From JBGPLJ01 sp963826145 (GTDB lineage: Bacteria > Pseudomonadota > Gammaproteobacteria > Steroidobacterales > Steroidobacteraceae), in contig CAWGVW010000001.1 in NCBI GenBank assembly GCA_963826145.1, positions 62,001 to 126,000 on the forward strand: DNA of 64,000 nucleotides, read 5' to 3'. Below, one piece after another: positions 35,680-44,332 of the stretch. Numbering within the stretch: the stretch's first letter is position 1; each line of letters starts with the position of its first letter. Below the pieces are notes generated by a model, which did not search any database, was not told the origin of the DNA, and was given only the letters and a program-made list of their open reading frames with translations. The translations under genes were made by a program, and so were the position numbers.

Positions 35680-36524
35680 GCACTCGTCGCGACCGGGCGC
35701 GAGCGGTCACGGATCCATTCACTCCAGGAGCCGACGTAGAGCTTGCCGCTGCCAAGGCCCGCGACTTCGAGGGCGATCAGGTTGTGGCACGCGGAAACGC
35801 CGGATCCGCACATGGCGATGAGTCCCGCGGCTGGACGGCCGGCGAGTGTTTTCTCCCAGCGCTCCCGCAGCACCTCGGCCGGCAGAAACCGGCCGTTGCT
35901 GTCGAGATTCTGCGTGAGCGGATGACTCAGGGCGCCGGGCACGTGGCCGGCGATGGCGTCGATCGGCTCGCTGCGGCCTGCAAATCGGTCGGCAGCTCGT
36001 GCATCGACGAGACACAGCGACGGATCGCCGAGGCGAGCGACGAGGTCGTCCGTCGAGACCCACTGCGCCCGAACCGCGTGTGCCCGGAAGGCGCCTGGTG
36101 TCGGATTCGGCACCGTCGAAGTCTGCGGCCCGCCATGCGCGAGCCACTGCTTCCATCCTCCATTTAGCAGTGCGACGCGCTGGTGTCCTGCCCAGCGCAG
36201 CATCCACCAAAGCCGGCCCGCGGTCGTGCCACCCGAGTCGTCATACACGACGACCTGTGAGTCCGGCCCGACTCCGAAGCGGCGCAAGCTGGCCTCGAAT
36301 GCTTCGATCGTCGGCAGTGGATGCCGCCCGCTTGCAGGTGTTATCGGACCGGCGAGGTCGTGATCGGCATGCGCATAGAGCGCGCCAGGAATGTGCGCGC
36401 GCGCATAGGCTGCGGCGCCCGCATCCGGTGCAAAGAGATCATAGCGGCAATCGATCACCACGAGCCCGGGCGAGCCGAGGCCACTTTCGAGTTCGGCGGG
36501 TTCGATCAGCGTCGTGCGGTCCAT
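35670..36524 (-). CDS. 3-mercaptopyruvate/thiosulfate sulfurtransferase (two rhodanese domains)
   Basis: The 284-residue protein has an inactive N-terminal and an active C-terminal rhodanese domain; the catalytic Cys is in IAMCGSGVSACHNLIALE near residue 240. Blocks such as VIDCRYDLFAPDAG, PGALYAHADHDLAGP and VVVYDDSGGTTAGRLWWMLRW are family-typical. CGSGV(T/S)A favours 3-mercaptopyruvate sulfurtransferase over thiosulfate-specific enzymes, so it would move sulfur to cyanide or thiols. ATG 36524 is the likely start; 36578 is a longer alternative that crosses the next promoter. Its stop codon lies in the hairpin at 35595-35679. Confidence 0.9.
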   Translation of the reverse strand: MDRTTLIEPAELESGLGSPGLVVIDCRYDLFAPDAGAAAYARAHIPGALYAHADHDLAGPITPASGRHPLPTIEAFEASLRRFGVGPDSQVVVYDDSGGTTAGRLWWMLRWAGHQRVALLNGGWKQWLAHGGPQTSTVPNPTPGAFRAHAVRAQWVSTDDLVARLGDPSLCLVDARAADRFAGRSEPIDAIAGHVPGALSHPLTQNLDSNGRFLPAEVLRERWEKTLAGRPAAGLIAMCGSGVSACHNLIALEVAGLGSGKLYVGSWSEWIRDRSRPVATSASQ

Positions 36525-36579
36525 GGGTCTTGCCGACTGTTTCGGTGAGCGGTGCTTGTGGCTAGAATTCCCGCGCATT

Positions 36580-37287
36580 ATGGCACTCGAACTCTATTGG
36601 GGGAGCGGCAGTCCTTACGCCTGGCGCGTGCTCCTCGCACTCGAGCACAAGCGTCTGCCTTACGAATCGCACCTGCTGCAGTTTTCCAAGCAGGAGCACA
36701 AATCGCCGCAGATGCTCAAGATGAACTTCCGCGGTCAGGTGCCCGTAATCAAGGACGGCGATTACGTCTGCTTCGAATCCCTCGCCATTCTCTATTACCT
36801 CGATCTCAAGTATCCGGATCCGCCCATCTTCGGCCTCAACCCCGAAGAGGGTGGCACGATCATGCGTGTGATCTGCGAATACCAGTCGTACGCGGAAATC
36901 GAGATCAACCGGATCGTGCGCACGATTTTCGAGGGCGGGCCGGATCCCGCGAGTGAGGAAATCACCCATGCAGCGCACCTCGTCGGCGGCGAAGCCCGCA
37001 CGATCGAGCAGCGCCTCGCGAAATCGGATTGGGTGGTCGGCGAGCGCTTCTCGGCCGCGGACATGGTGATCTTTCCCGGCATCCAGCTCCTGCTGCGCGC
37101 CATGTCGAAGCCTGCCGCGGCGGTCATGCGTTCGCGTTTTCTGCCCCTCGATGTCTACTATCCGGCCATCGCGCGCTGGATCCAGCGCGTTGAATCTTTG
37201 CCCGGGTACGAACGCACATATCCGCCGCACTGGCGCGAGAGCGCTGCCGCTGCAATTGCCCCTGTCCCGGCTGGCGGAGAACCATAG
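36580..37287 (+). CDS. Glutathione S-transferase-like protein
   Basis: The 235-residue protein has a thioredoxin-like N-domain (ELYWGSGSPYAWRVLLALEH, GQVPVIKDGDYVCFESLAIL) and a helical C-domain with GERFSAADMVIFPGIQLLL. Both halves match cytosolic GSTs; a specific class is not clear. A TAGAAT hexamer at 36563-36568 lies only 11 bases upstream of ATG 36580, so the transcript may be nearly leaderless. It is divergent from the sulfurtransferase gene and about 110 bases upstream of the homospermidine synthase gene, both on the plus strand for the latter. Confidence 0.88.
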   Translation: MALELYWGSGSPYAWRVLLALEHKRLPYESHLLQFSKQEHKSPQMLKMNFRGQVPVIKDGDYVCFESLAILYYLDLKYPDPPIFGLNPEEGGTIMRVICEYQSYAEIEINRIVRTIFEGGPDPASEEITHAAHLVGGEARTIEQRLAKSDWVVGERFSAADMVIFPGIQLLLRAMSKPAAAVMRSRFLPLDVYYPAIARWIQRVESLPGYERTYPPHWRESAAAAIAPVPAGGEP

Positions 37288-37395
37288 TCATTGATCGTCA
37301 TTTCGGGCTAGCCGCTCGCCAAGCGGCTGTGTAACCTCGACACCTTCGCAAGAGGGCGGCCCCGCAAGCTGCCCGCTACCAGAAAGTAAAGTGTC

Positions 37396-38814
37396 ATGAG
37401 CAATCACAAGATTCACGTGCAGTTCCCGGGCCGGCTCATCTTCATTGGCTTCGGGAGCATCGGACAGGGCGTCCTGCCGCTCATCCTGCGCCACGTCGGC
37501 ATCAAGTCCGAGCGCATCACGATCGTGACCGCGGACGAAAAGGGGCTGCGCGCGGCAGACCAATATGGCATCAAGTACATCATCGAGCCGCTGACGCGCG
37601 ACAACTTTCGCCGGGTGCTCGATCCGCTCGTCGGGCGCGGAGATTTCGTACTCAACGTGTCGGTCGACGTGTCCAGCATCGCCCTGATCAAGCTGTGCAT
37701 CGAAAAGGGCGCGCTCTATCTCGACACCTGCATCGAGCCCTGGCCCGGCGGCTACACGGATCCGGCGATTCCGCTGTCCAAGCGCTCGAACTACGCGCTG
37801 CGCGAGGAAGCGATGGCGCTGCGCGCTGCCAATCCCCGTGCGCCGACCGCGGTGCTGACCCACGGCGCGAATCCGGGTCTCGTGCAGCATTTCGTCAAGC
37901 AGGCGCTCCTCAATATCGCTGAGGACACGAGCGTCGATGCCGGCGATCCCCAGTCGAAACAGGACTGGGCGAAGCTCGCGCAGCGCCTCGGTATCAAGGT
38001 GATCCATATCGCCGAGCGCGACTCGCAGGTCTCGAGCATTCCAAAGGAGCCGGGCGAGTTCCTGAATACCTGGTCCGTCGATGGGTTCGTCGGCGAGGGT
38101 TCGCAGCCGGCGGAGCTCGGCTGGGGAACGCACGAGCGGAACTTCCCGCGCGACGGCCGCCGCCACGATTTCGGTACGCAGTGCGCGATCTATCTGAACC
38201 AGCCGGGCGCAGGCACTCGTGTGCGCACCTGGACGCCGCTCGCCGGGCACATCCACGGTTTCCTCGTCACCCATGGCGAGTCGATCACGATGGCCGATTT
38301 CTACACGGTGAAGGACGGCGCCAACGCCGTGTACCGGCCGACGGTGCACTACGCGTACCACCCGTCGGACGCTGCGGTGCTGTCGGTGCACGAGTTCGCA
38401 GGCCGCAACTGGCGGCTGCAGAGTCGTCACCGGATCATGATGGATGAGCTCACGAAGGGTATCGATGAGCTCGGCGTGCTGCTCGCGGGCCATAAGAAGA
38501 ATGCCTACTGGTACGGCTCGCAGCTCTCGATCGACGAGGCGCGGCGCCTCGCCCCGTTCAACAATGCGACGAGTCTTCAGGTCACGGTCGCGTGCCTGTC
38601 GGGGCTCGTGTGGGCCATCGAAAATCCGAGCATGGGCATCATCGAGCCGGATGAAATGGATTTCCGACGGCACCTGGAAATCTGCATGCCCTATCTCGGG
38701 CCGGTGGTCGGGCAGTACACCGACTGGAATCCGCTCTTCGACCGCGGCCGGCTCTTCCCCGAAGACCTCGACGAAACCGATCCCTGGCAGTTCAAGAACG
38801 TCCGCGTCATTTAG
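37396..38814 (+). CDS. hss: Homospermidine synthase
   Basis: This 472-residue enzyme condenses putrescine (or spermidine) units to sym-homospermidine using NAD+. The N-terminal Rossmann turn GFGSIGQGVLPL is at residues 18-29, with FVLNVSVDVSSIALIKLCIE, LYLDTCIEPWPGGYTDP, THGANPGLVQHFVKQAL and a C-terminal YTDWNPLFDRGRLFPEDLDE block, all in the order of bacterial HSS. It lies near SpeA, which makes agmatine, but on the other strand. Homospermidine as main polyamine is common in some alpha- and gammaproteobacteria. It ends at a 24-bp hairpin. Confidence 0.95.
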   Translation: MSNHKIHVQFPGRLIFIGFGSIGQGVLPLILRHVGIKSERITIVTADEKGLRAADQYGIKYIIEPLTRDNFRRVLDPLVGRGDFVLNVSVDVSSIALIKLCIEKGALYLDTCIEPWPGGYTDPAIPLSKRSNYALREEAMALRAANPRAPTAVLTHGANPGLVQHFVKQALLNIAEDTSVDAGDPQSKQDWAKLAQRLGIKVIHIAERDSQVSSIPKEPGEFLNTWSVDGFVGEGSQPAELGWGTHERNFPRDGRRHDFGTQCAIYLNQPGAGTRVRTWTPLAGHIHGFLVTHGESITMADFYTVKDGANAVYRPTVHYAYHPSDAAVLSVHEFAGRNWRLQSRHRIMMDELTKGIDELGVLLAGHKKNAYWYGSQLSIDEARRLAPFNNATSLQVTVACLSGLVWAIENPSMGIIEPDEMDFRRHLEICMPYLGPVVGQYTDWNPLFDRGRLFPEDLDETDPWQFKNVRVI

Positions 38815-38846
38815 CTGACCGGCGGCTGTTCCTCTGGCGCGAGGCA

Positions 38847-38909
38847 GGGAGGGGGGAAGTCCGTCGCGCTGCGGCGTTTGCAATGAGCGCGACGGACTTC
38901 CCCCCTCCC
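38847..38909. repeat. Type D hairpin: 24-bp perfect inverted repeat
   Basis: Arms 38847-38870 and 38886-38909 (GGGAGGGGGGAAGTCCGTCG... ) are perfect over 24 bp with a 15-base loop. The element is between the convergent homospermidine synthase and GreB genes. It shares no obvious core with the other hairpins except the gene-end position. Confidence 0.92.
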
Positions 38910-38946
38910 AGCCCCGTACCCGGCGCCCGCAACGAATCGACTGCCG

Positions 38947-39462
38947 CTACTTCGCGGAGGGCCGGGTTCCGTAGGCGATTTCGACGATGACGTAGGTCTT
39001 CGCGCCGCGGGGTAGCGCGACGCTGATCTCGGCGTCGAGCGCCTTGCCGAGCATCGCCCGCCCAAGCGGTGAGTCCATGCTGACGTAGTCGCGCTCCATG
39101 TCGAACTCGTCGGGCCCGACGATGCGATAGGTCGTGATCGTGCCGGCGTCGTCCTCGATGCGGACCCAGGCGCCGAAGAAGACCTTGCGCGGATCCGATG
39201 GCGGCTGATCGACGATTACCATGCCGTCGAGGCGCTTGCGCAGGAACCGCACGCGGCTATCGATTTCGCGCAGGCGCCGCTTGCCGTAGATGTATTCCGC
39301 GTTTTCCGAGCGGTCGCCCTGCGCCGCGGCCTCGCTCACGGACTGCGTTACCGCCGGCCGTTCCACGCTCCATAGCTCATCGAGCTCCGCGCGCAGACGC
39401 GCTGCACCCTGCGGGGTTATGTACTTCGAGCCGGGCCGGTCGGGCAGTCGAAAACGGGGCAT
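38947..39462 (-). CDS. greB: Transcript cleavage factor GreB
   Basis: The 171-residue protein has the Gre layout: an N-terminal coiled coil (about 15-85) with ITPQGAARLRAELDELW and GDRSENAEYIYGKRRLREID, whose acidic tip residues lie in the DRSENAEY segment, and a C-terminal FKBP-like domain (YRIVGPDEFDMERDYVSMDS, SPLGRAMLGKALD). The RRLREIDSRVRFLRKRLDG pattern and overall basic character favour GreB over GreA. It rescues backtracked RNA polymerase. It is convergent with the homospermidine synthase gene across the type D hairpin. Confidence 0.93.
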   Translation of the reverse strand: MPRFRLPDRPGSKYITPQGAARLRAELDELWSVERPAVTQSVSEAAAQGDRSENAEYIYGKRRLREIDSRVRFLRKRLDGMVIVDQPPSDPRKVFFGAWVRIEDDAGTITTYRIVGPDEFDMERDYVSMDSPLGRAMLGKALDAEISVALPRGAKTYVIVEIAYGTRPSAK

Positions 39463-39546
39463 GTGCGACCTGCTTCACACCGCTTAGGGGTGATGTGGGC
39501 GGGTAGTCACAGATTGCCCGCACGCCCGTCTTTAATCTGCCACCCC

Positions 39547-39744
39547 ATGGGCGTCAAGTACTACACCCATTTCCTGATGAGCGAAGAGCAGCAGCCTTCG
39601 CCGAGCGAATTCAGCGGCGTCGTCGAGCTGAACCGCGTGCCGATCGCCCCGGGCGACCTGCAGGAAGTTGCGACGATCCTTGCACGGAGCCTCGACATCG
39701 ATCTCGACGACATACGGATCCTGCACTGGTCGCGCCTGCACTGA
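39547..39744 (+). CDS. 65-residue protein of a small paralogous family (WSRLH end), copy 1
   Basis: This 65-residue protein begins at ATG 39547 and ends in DIRILHWSRLH. A second copy of the same length lies at 46173-46370; the two share K-(F/Y)-YT-F near the N-terminus, (F-x-G-x-x-EL-x-R/N) in the middle, a late helix ILARSLDIDLDDI and the final WSRLH. About 30% of positions agree by eye. Function unknown; the conserved C-terminal peptide may bind a partner. A pair of strong terminators follows it (39763-39831). Confidence 0.75.
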   Translation: MGVKYYTHFLMSEEQQPSPSEFSGVVELNRVPIAPGDLQEVATILARSLDIDLDDIRILHWSRLH

Positions 39745-39762
39745 GCGCCGCACGAATCCCCT

Positions 39763-39799
39763 AGCGGACTTTCCATCCCTTCGTAAAGTCCGCTTTTTT
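39763..39799 (+). terminator. First of two tandem terminators after the 65-aa gene
   Basis: A 10-bp perfect stem AGCGGACTTT/AAAGTCCGCT (39763-39772, 39785-39794) is followed by TTTTTT. It lies 18 bases after the stop of the 65-aa gene. Confidence 0.9.
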
Positions 39800-39802
39800 C
39801 GA

Positions 39803-39831
39803 CCCCGAGCTTCACGTTCGGGGTTTTTTTT
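39803..39831 (+). terminator. Second tandem terminator
   Basis: A short CCCCGA/TCGGGG stem (39803-39808, 39818-39823) is followed by eight T residues. Together with 39763-39799 it makes a double stop before the methyltransferase gene at 39860. Confidence 0.85.
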
Positions 39832-39859
39832 CTCAAGCGTCCGGTACTACCATTGGCAC

Positions 39860-40612
39860 ATGGCCTTCAAGGACCATTTCTCCAGGCAGTCGGCCGCCTA
39901 TCGGCAGTTCCGGCCGACCTATCCCGCCGAACTCTATTCCTATCTCGCGACGCTCACACCGCAACGCTTGCTTGCCTGGGACTGCGCCACGGGCAACGGC
40001 CAGGCCGCGATCGGACTCGCGCGACACTTTCCGCTGGTGGTCGCGACCGACGCGAGTGAGGCGCAGCTTGCGCAGCACCAGGCGCACGATCGGATCGTGT
40101 ATGCGTGCGGCACGGCCGAGCGCGCTCCGCTCAAGTGTCGCTGCTGCGATCTCATCGCGGTCGCACAGTCCGCGCACTGGTTCGACCACGCCGCCTTCTA
40201 TTCCGAGGTGCAACGTGTCGGGCGGCCCGGTGCCGCGCTTGCGATCTGGACCTATGGCCATTGCACGGTCGATCCTGCCGTCGACGCGGCGGTGACCGGC
40301 TTCAATCGCGATCTCGTCGGCAAGTACTGGCCGCCGGAACGGCACTACGTGGACTCGGGGTATCGAACGCTGCCCTTTGCATTTCCTCGCGTCGAGCCGC
40401 CGCCCTTCGCGTTGTCGGTCGAGTGGGGCGCGGAGGATCTCGTCCGGTACGTCGGCACCTGGTCTGCGGTGGGGCGTTTCCGGGACGCGGTCGGCAGTGA
40501 TCCGCTGCCGGTGCTGCGCGAGCGATTGGCGGTATCGTGGAGCGATGGAACAACAAGGCGCGTGCGCTGGCCGCTGCACCTGATCGTCGGCCGCGTCGCG
40601 AGCCTCGCCTAG
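39860..40612 (+). CDS. Class I SAM-dependent methyltransferase (UbiE/Trans-aconitate type)
   Basis: The 250-residue protein has a helical N-terminus (FKDHFSRQSAAYRQFRPTYP) and the SAM-binding sequence WDCATGNGQAAIGLARHFPL at residues 35-55 (motif I), with VATDASEAQLAQ as motif post I and VQRVGRPGAALAIW as motif III. It resembles small methyltransferases acting on low-molecular-weight compounds. The C-terminal PFAFPRVEPPPFALSVEW block is typical of this COG2226-like family. Start ATG 39860 has no clear ribosome binding site and lies right after the tandem terminators. Confidence 0.88.
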   Translation: MAFKDHFSRQSAAYRQFRPTYPAELYSYLATLTPQRLLAWDCATGNGQAAIGLARHFPLVVATDASEAQLAQHQAHDRIVYACGTAERAPLKCRCCDLIAVAQSAHWFDHAAFYSEVQRVGRPGAALAIWTYGHCTVDPAVDAAVTGFNRDLVGKYWPPERHYVDSGYRTLPFAFPRVEPPPFALSVEWGAEDLVRYVGTWSAVGRFRDAVGSDPLPVLRERLAVSWSDGTTRRVRWPLHLIVGRVASLA

Positions 40613-40680
40613 CTTCTTATATACTTCGCGCCCCGCGCGGCGCGCCGCGTTTCAAACATGATTCAGACAGGAGTCCGGTA

Positions 40681-42729
40681 ATGACACGTGTACGGGTCCG
40701 TTTCGCTGCGGCCATGGGTGCCGCATTGGCTGCCGCCGCAGTGCTGCTTTCGGTTTCTTCGCAAGGCGCCGCATCGACGCTCGGCTCCGGGATCGACACC
40801 TCCGGCTTCGATACGAGTGTCCGCCCGCAGGATGACTTCTTCCGCTATGTGAACGGCGGCTGGATCGCGAAGACCGAGATTCCCGCCGACAAGTCGAACT
40901 ACGGCTCCTTCACCATCCTCGCGGACAACGCGGAGCGCGACCTGCGCGCGATCATCGAGGAGGCGGCGAACGACAAGACGCACGCGAAGGGTTCCGACTC
41001 GCAGAAGATCGGCGCCATGTACGCGAGCTTCATGGACAAGGACAACATCGAGAAACTCGGTGCGAAGCCGCTCAAGCCCGAGTTCGCCAAGGTCGACGCG
41101 ATCAAGGATCGCGCAGGCCTCGTGCGCTACATGGGCCTCGCGCAGCGCGCGAACTACAACGTGCCGCTGTCCTTCTTCGTCGCGCAGGATGCGAAGAATA
41201 CGACGCGCTACATCTCCTACTGGAACCAGGCCGGCCTCGGCCTGCCGGACCGCGACTATTACCTGAAGGGCGATCAGAAGTTCGTCGACTACCGCGATGC
41301 CTACGTCAAGTACGTGCAGAAGGTGCTGGAGCTTGCCGGCCTCAAGAACGCCGAGGCGTCCGCGCAGATGATCCTGAAGCTCGAGACGAAACTCGCCGAA
41401 GCGCAATGGTCGCGCGAGCAGAATCGCGACGCCGTCAAGACCTACAACAGGTACACGGTCGCCGATGCGAGCAAGCTCATGCCGGGCTTCGACTGGGCAT
41501 CCTTCCTCGTCGCCGTGCAGGCGCACACCGACGAAATCGTGATCGGCCAGCCAACCTACTTCACCGCCCTCGCGAAGACTCTCGATGAAGTGCCGCTCGC
41601 GGACTGGAAGGTCTATCTCAAGTACCACGTGATCGACGCGACCGCGCCATACCTCTCCGATGCCTTCGTGCAGGCGAATTTCGACATGTATTCGAAAACC
41701 CTGCGCGGCAGTCCCGAGATCCGCGACCGCTGGAAGCGCGGCGTCGCTACCGTCGAAAGCGGCATGGGCGAGATGGCGGGCAAGCTCTACGTCGAGCGCC
41801 ACTTCAAGCCCGAAGCCAAGGCGCGCATGGACCAGCTCGTGAAGAACATCCTCGGCGCGATGGATACGGGCATCGACAATCTCGCGTGGATGGGCCCGGA
41901 TACGAAGAAGCGGGCGCACGAGAAGCTTGCGAAATACACCGTCAAGATCGGCTATCCCGACAAGTGGCGCGACTACACGAAGCTTGAGATCCGTCCGAGC
42001 GATCTCTTCGGCAACGTGATGCGCGCGATCGAGTTCGAGAACAACCGCCAGCTCGCGAAGCTCGGCGCCCCGATCGACCGCACCGAGTGGGGCATGACGC
42101 CGCAGACCATCAACGCCTACTACAACCCGGTCGCGAACGAGATCGTGTTCCCGGCCGCAATCCTGCAGCCGCCGTTCTTCAACGTCGACGCGGACGATGC
42201 GGCGAACTACGGCGCCATCGGCGCCGTCATCGGCCACGAGATCAGCCACGGGTTCGACGACGAAGGCCGCGAGTACGACGGCGACGGCACTTTGAACAAC
42301 TGGTGGACGGACGAGGACGACAAGGCCTTCAATACGCGCGCCGACAAGCTCATCGCCGAGTACGAGGGCTTCAGCTCCGTGCCGGGCCATCATCTGAACG
42401 GCAAGCTCACGCTCGGCGAGAACATCGGCGACCTGTCGGGCATGGCGATCGCATACGCGGCCTACAAGCGCGCGCTCGGCGGCGCCGAAGCGCCCGTGAT
42501 CGACCGTTTCACCGGTGATCAGCGCTTCTATCTCGGCTTCGCTCAGGTCTGGCGGCGCAAGTACCGCGAGGCGGACCTGATCCAGCGCGTCTCGACGGAT
42601 CCGCACAGCCCGGCGGAATTTCGCGTGAACGGCATCGTAGTCAATCTTGACCCGTTCTACGCGGCCTTTGACGTGAAGCCGGGCGACAAGATGTACCGGG
42701 CGCCCGAGGAGCGGGTGAAAATCTGGTAG
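40681..42729 (+). CDS. M13-family metalloendopeptidase (neprilysin-like)
   Basis: The 682-residue exported protein has a signal peptide ending in SSQGAAS, then an N-terminal domain with STLGSGIDTSGFDTSVRPQD and DDFFRYVNGGWI. The catalytic zinc motif HEISHGFDDEGREYD is at residues 519-533, and the third ligand lies in ENIGDLSGMAIAY. The overall layout is that of PepO/neprilysin-like bacterial peptidases that cleave oligopeptides in the periplasm. AGGAG lies 8 bases before ATG 40681. It stands just upstream of the LemA-TPM group. Confidence 0.94.
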   Translation: MTRVRVRFAAAMGAALAAAAVLLSVSSQGAASTLGSGIDTSGFDTSVRPQDDFFRYVNGGWIAKTEIPADKSNYGSFTILADNAERDLRAIIEEAANDKTHAKGSDSQKIGAMYASFMDKDNIEKLGAKPLKPEFAKVDAIKDRAGLVRYMGLAQRANYNVPLSFFVAQDAKNTTRYISYWNQAGLGLPDRDYYLKGDQKFVDYRDAYVKYVQKVLELAGLKNAEASAQMILKLETKLAEAQWSREQNRDAVKTYNRYTVADASKLMPGFDWASFLVAVQAHTDEIVIGQPTYFTALAKTLDEVPLADWKVYLKYHVIDATAPYLSDAFVQANFDMYSKTLRGSPEIRDRWKRGVATVESGMGEMAGKLYVERHFKPEAKARMDQLVKNILGAMDTGIDNLAWMGPDTKKRAHEKLAKYTVKIGYPDKWRDYTKLEIRPSDLFGNVMRAIEFENNRQLAKLGAPIDRTEWGMTPQTINAYYNPVANEIVFPAAILQPPFFNVDADDAANYGAIGAVIGHEISHGFDDEGREYDGDGTLNNWWTDEDDKAFNTRADKLIAEYEGFSSVPGHHLNGKLTLGENIGDLSGMAIAYAAYKRALGGAEAPVIDRFTGDQRFYLGFAQVWRRKYREADLIQRVSTDPHSPAEFRVNGIVVNLDPFYAAFDVKPGDKMYRAPEERVKIW

Positions 42730-42799
42730 GGCTATTGAAGTTCGCGTCACCGCCGCCACAATGCCGCGGCGGTGACGCAAGATCTTCAAGGAGTCCCCC

Positions 42800-43435
42800 A
42801 TGCGCAGACTGCTCTGGCTCGCGCCGCTCGTCGCGGTGCTCCTCTCCGGTTGCGGTTACAACACGCTCGTCAGCCAGGATGAAGGCATCAAGGCCGCCTG
42901 GTCCGAGGTTGTGAACCAGTATCAGCGCCGAGCCGATCTCATCCCGAACCTAGTGAACGTGGTGAAGGGCTACACGCAGTACGAGGAGAAGGTGCTCACG
43001 GAAGTCACCGAAGCGCGCAGCCGCGTCGGCGGCATCAACGCGACGCCCGAGCTCGTGAACGACGCGGAAGCGTTCAAGAAATTCCAGGCCGCGCAGGGTG
43101 AACTGTCGGGTGCTCTGTCGAAGCTGCTCGTAGTCGTTGAGCGCTATCCCGATCTCAAGGCAAGCGCGCAGTTCCAGGACCTGCAGGCGCAACTGGAAGG
43201 CACGGAAAACCGCATCACCGTCGCGCGCGGCCGCTACATTACGGCTGTGCAGCAGTACAACACGACGCGCCGCACGTTCCCGACCAACCTGACGGCCGCG
43301 ATGTTCGGCTTCAAGGACAAGGCGAACTTCTCGGTCGAGAACGAAGCGGCAATTGCGAAGCCGCCGACCGTGGACTTCAATGCGCCTGCGCCTGCGCCTG
43401 CGCCTGCGCCTGCGGCCAAGCCAACCGGCAATTAG
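42800..43435 (+). CDS. LemA-family lipoprotein
   Basis: The 211-residue protein has a lipoprotein signal (LLSGCGYN, Cys17) and the LemA pattern of long helices: KAAWSEVVNQYQRRADLIPN, the conserved YTQYEEKVLTEVTEAR, and RYITAVQQYNTTRRTFPTN. LemA proteins are usually membrane-bound with the body outside. The C-terminus has an in-frame TGCGCC hexanucleotide repeat (43381-43410) giving (AP)n. AAGGAG lies 6 bases before ATG. It starts a LemA-TPM-TPM trio, a common association linked to membrane-protein quality control or photosystem-like repair. Confidence 0.93.
   Translation: MRRLLWLAPLVAVLLSGCGYNTLVSQDEGIKAAWSEVVNQYQRRADLIPNLVNVVKGYTQYEEKVLTEVTEARSRVGGINATPELVNDAEAFKKFQAAQGELSGALSKLLVVVERYPDLKASAQFQDLQAQLEGTENRITVARGRYITAVQQYNTTRRTFPTNLTAAMFGFKDKANFSVENEAAIAKPPTVDFNAPAPAPAPAPAAKPTGN
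43381..43414 (+). repeat. TGCGCC hexanucleotide repeat in the LemA gene
   Basis: Five perfect TGCGCC copies and a partial sixth encode Ala-Pro pairs. The 6-bp unit is a multiple of three, so copy-number change would alter length without shifting the frame. Confidence 0.9.
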
Positions 43436-43456
43436 GCCGTCCGCGGGCCGGGCCCG

Positions 43457-44332
43457 ATGACGATCCTCCTGCGCACCCTCGCTGCGTTCCTCGTGCTGAC
43501 GTTCGCCGGCTTCTCGCCGGCGAACGCCGATCAGCCGGTGCCCGAGCTGCGCTCGCCGGTCACCGATCTGACCGGTACATTGTCGCAGGCCGAGTCCGCC
43601 GCGCTCGAGACGAAGCTGCGCGCCTTCGAGGCCCGCAAAGGCGCGCAGATTGCCGTGCTCATCGTGCGGACCACGGAGCCCGAGACCGTCGAGCAGTATG
43701 CCCGCCGCGTTCTCGACGTCTGGAAGCTCGGTCGCAAAGGCGTCGATGACGGTGCGCTGCTGCTCGTTGCGGTCGACGATCACGCCCTGCGCATCGAGAC
43801 GCAATACGGCCTCGAGGGCGTGCTTTCCGATGCAAGTGCGAGCCGCATCATCCGCGAAATCATCGTGCCGCAGTTCAAGGCCGGAAATTTCAGCGACGGC
43901 ATTGCGAGCGGCGTCGACCGCATGCTCTCCGTCATCGACGGAGAACCGCTGCCGCCGCCACAACCCGCGTGGAAGCAGCAACGCTGGCAGGACGGACTGC
44001 CGGTACTGTTCATACTGCCGATCGTGCTCGCTGGCATCCTGCGGTCGATCTTCGGACGCTTCCTGGGTTCGGTCGGCACGGGCGCCGTGATGGGCGTGAT
44101 CGCCTGGTTCATCACGACGCTCCTGCCCGTTGCGATTGGAGCGGGAGCTCTCGGTTTTCTGATTGCGCTCATTGCCGGCTCGGGTCCTGGACGCTGGATG
44201 AGCGGTGGCCGCGGTGGTTGGGGCGGTGGCGGGTGGAGTGGTGGTGGCGGGGGCTGGAGCAGCGGGGGAGGCGGCGGCTGGAGTGGTGGTGGCGGTGGAG
44301 GCGGAGGCGGCGGCGCTTCCGGGCGCTGGTAA
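43457..44332 (+). CDS. TPM-domain membrane protein with Gly-rich tail
   Basis: The 291-residue protein has a signal peptide (to about 23), a TPM domain at about 30-160 (VTDLTGTLSQAESAALETKL, GAQIAVLIVRTTEPETVEQY and DDGALLLVAVDDHALRIETQ), one or two membrane helices at about 180-235, and a Gly/Trp/Ser tail (GGWGGGGWSGGGGGWSSGGG). This is the YgcG/TPM architecture that often accompanies LemA. TPM domains occur in photosystem repair and envelope proteins. It starts 21 bases after the LemA stop and abuts the next TPM gene with no gap. Confidence 0.9.
   Translation: MTILLRTLAAFLVLTFAGFSPANADQPVPELRSPVTDLTGTLSQAESAALETKLRAFEARKGAQIAVLIVRTTEPETVEQYARRVLDVWKLGRKGVDDGALLLVAVDDHALRIETQYGLEGVLSDASASRIIREIIVPQFKAGNFSDGIASGVDRMLSVIDGEPLPPPQPAWKQQRWQDGLPVLFILPIVLAGILRSIFGRFLGSVGTGAVMGVIAWFITTLLPVAIGAGALGFLIALIAGSGPGRWMSGGRGGWGGGGWSGGGGGWSSGGGGGWSGGGGGGGGGGASGRW

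Noticed and set aside
43381..43414. Hexanucleotide repeat as a phase-variation switch
   Set aside because: The 6-bp unit keeps the frame, so it cannot switch the gene on and off.
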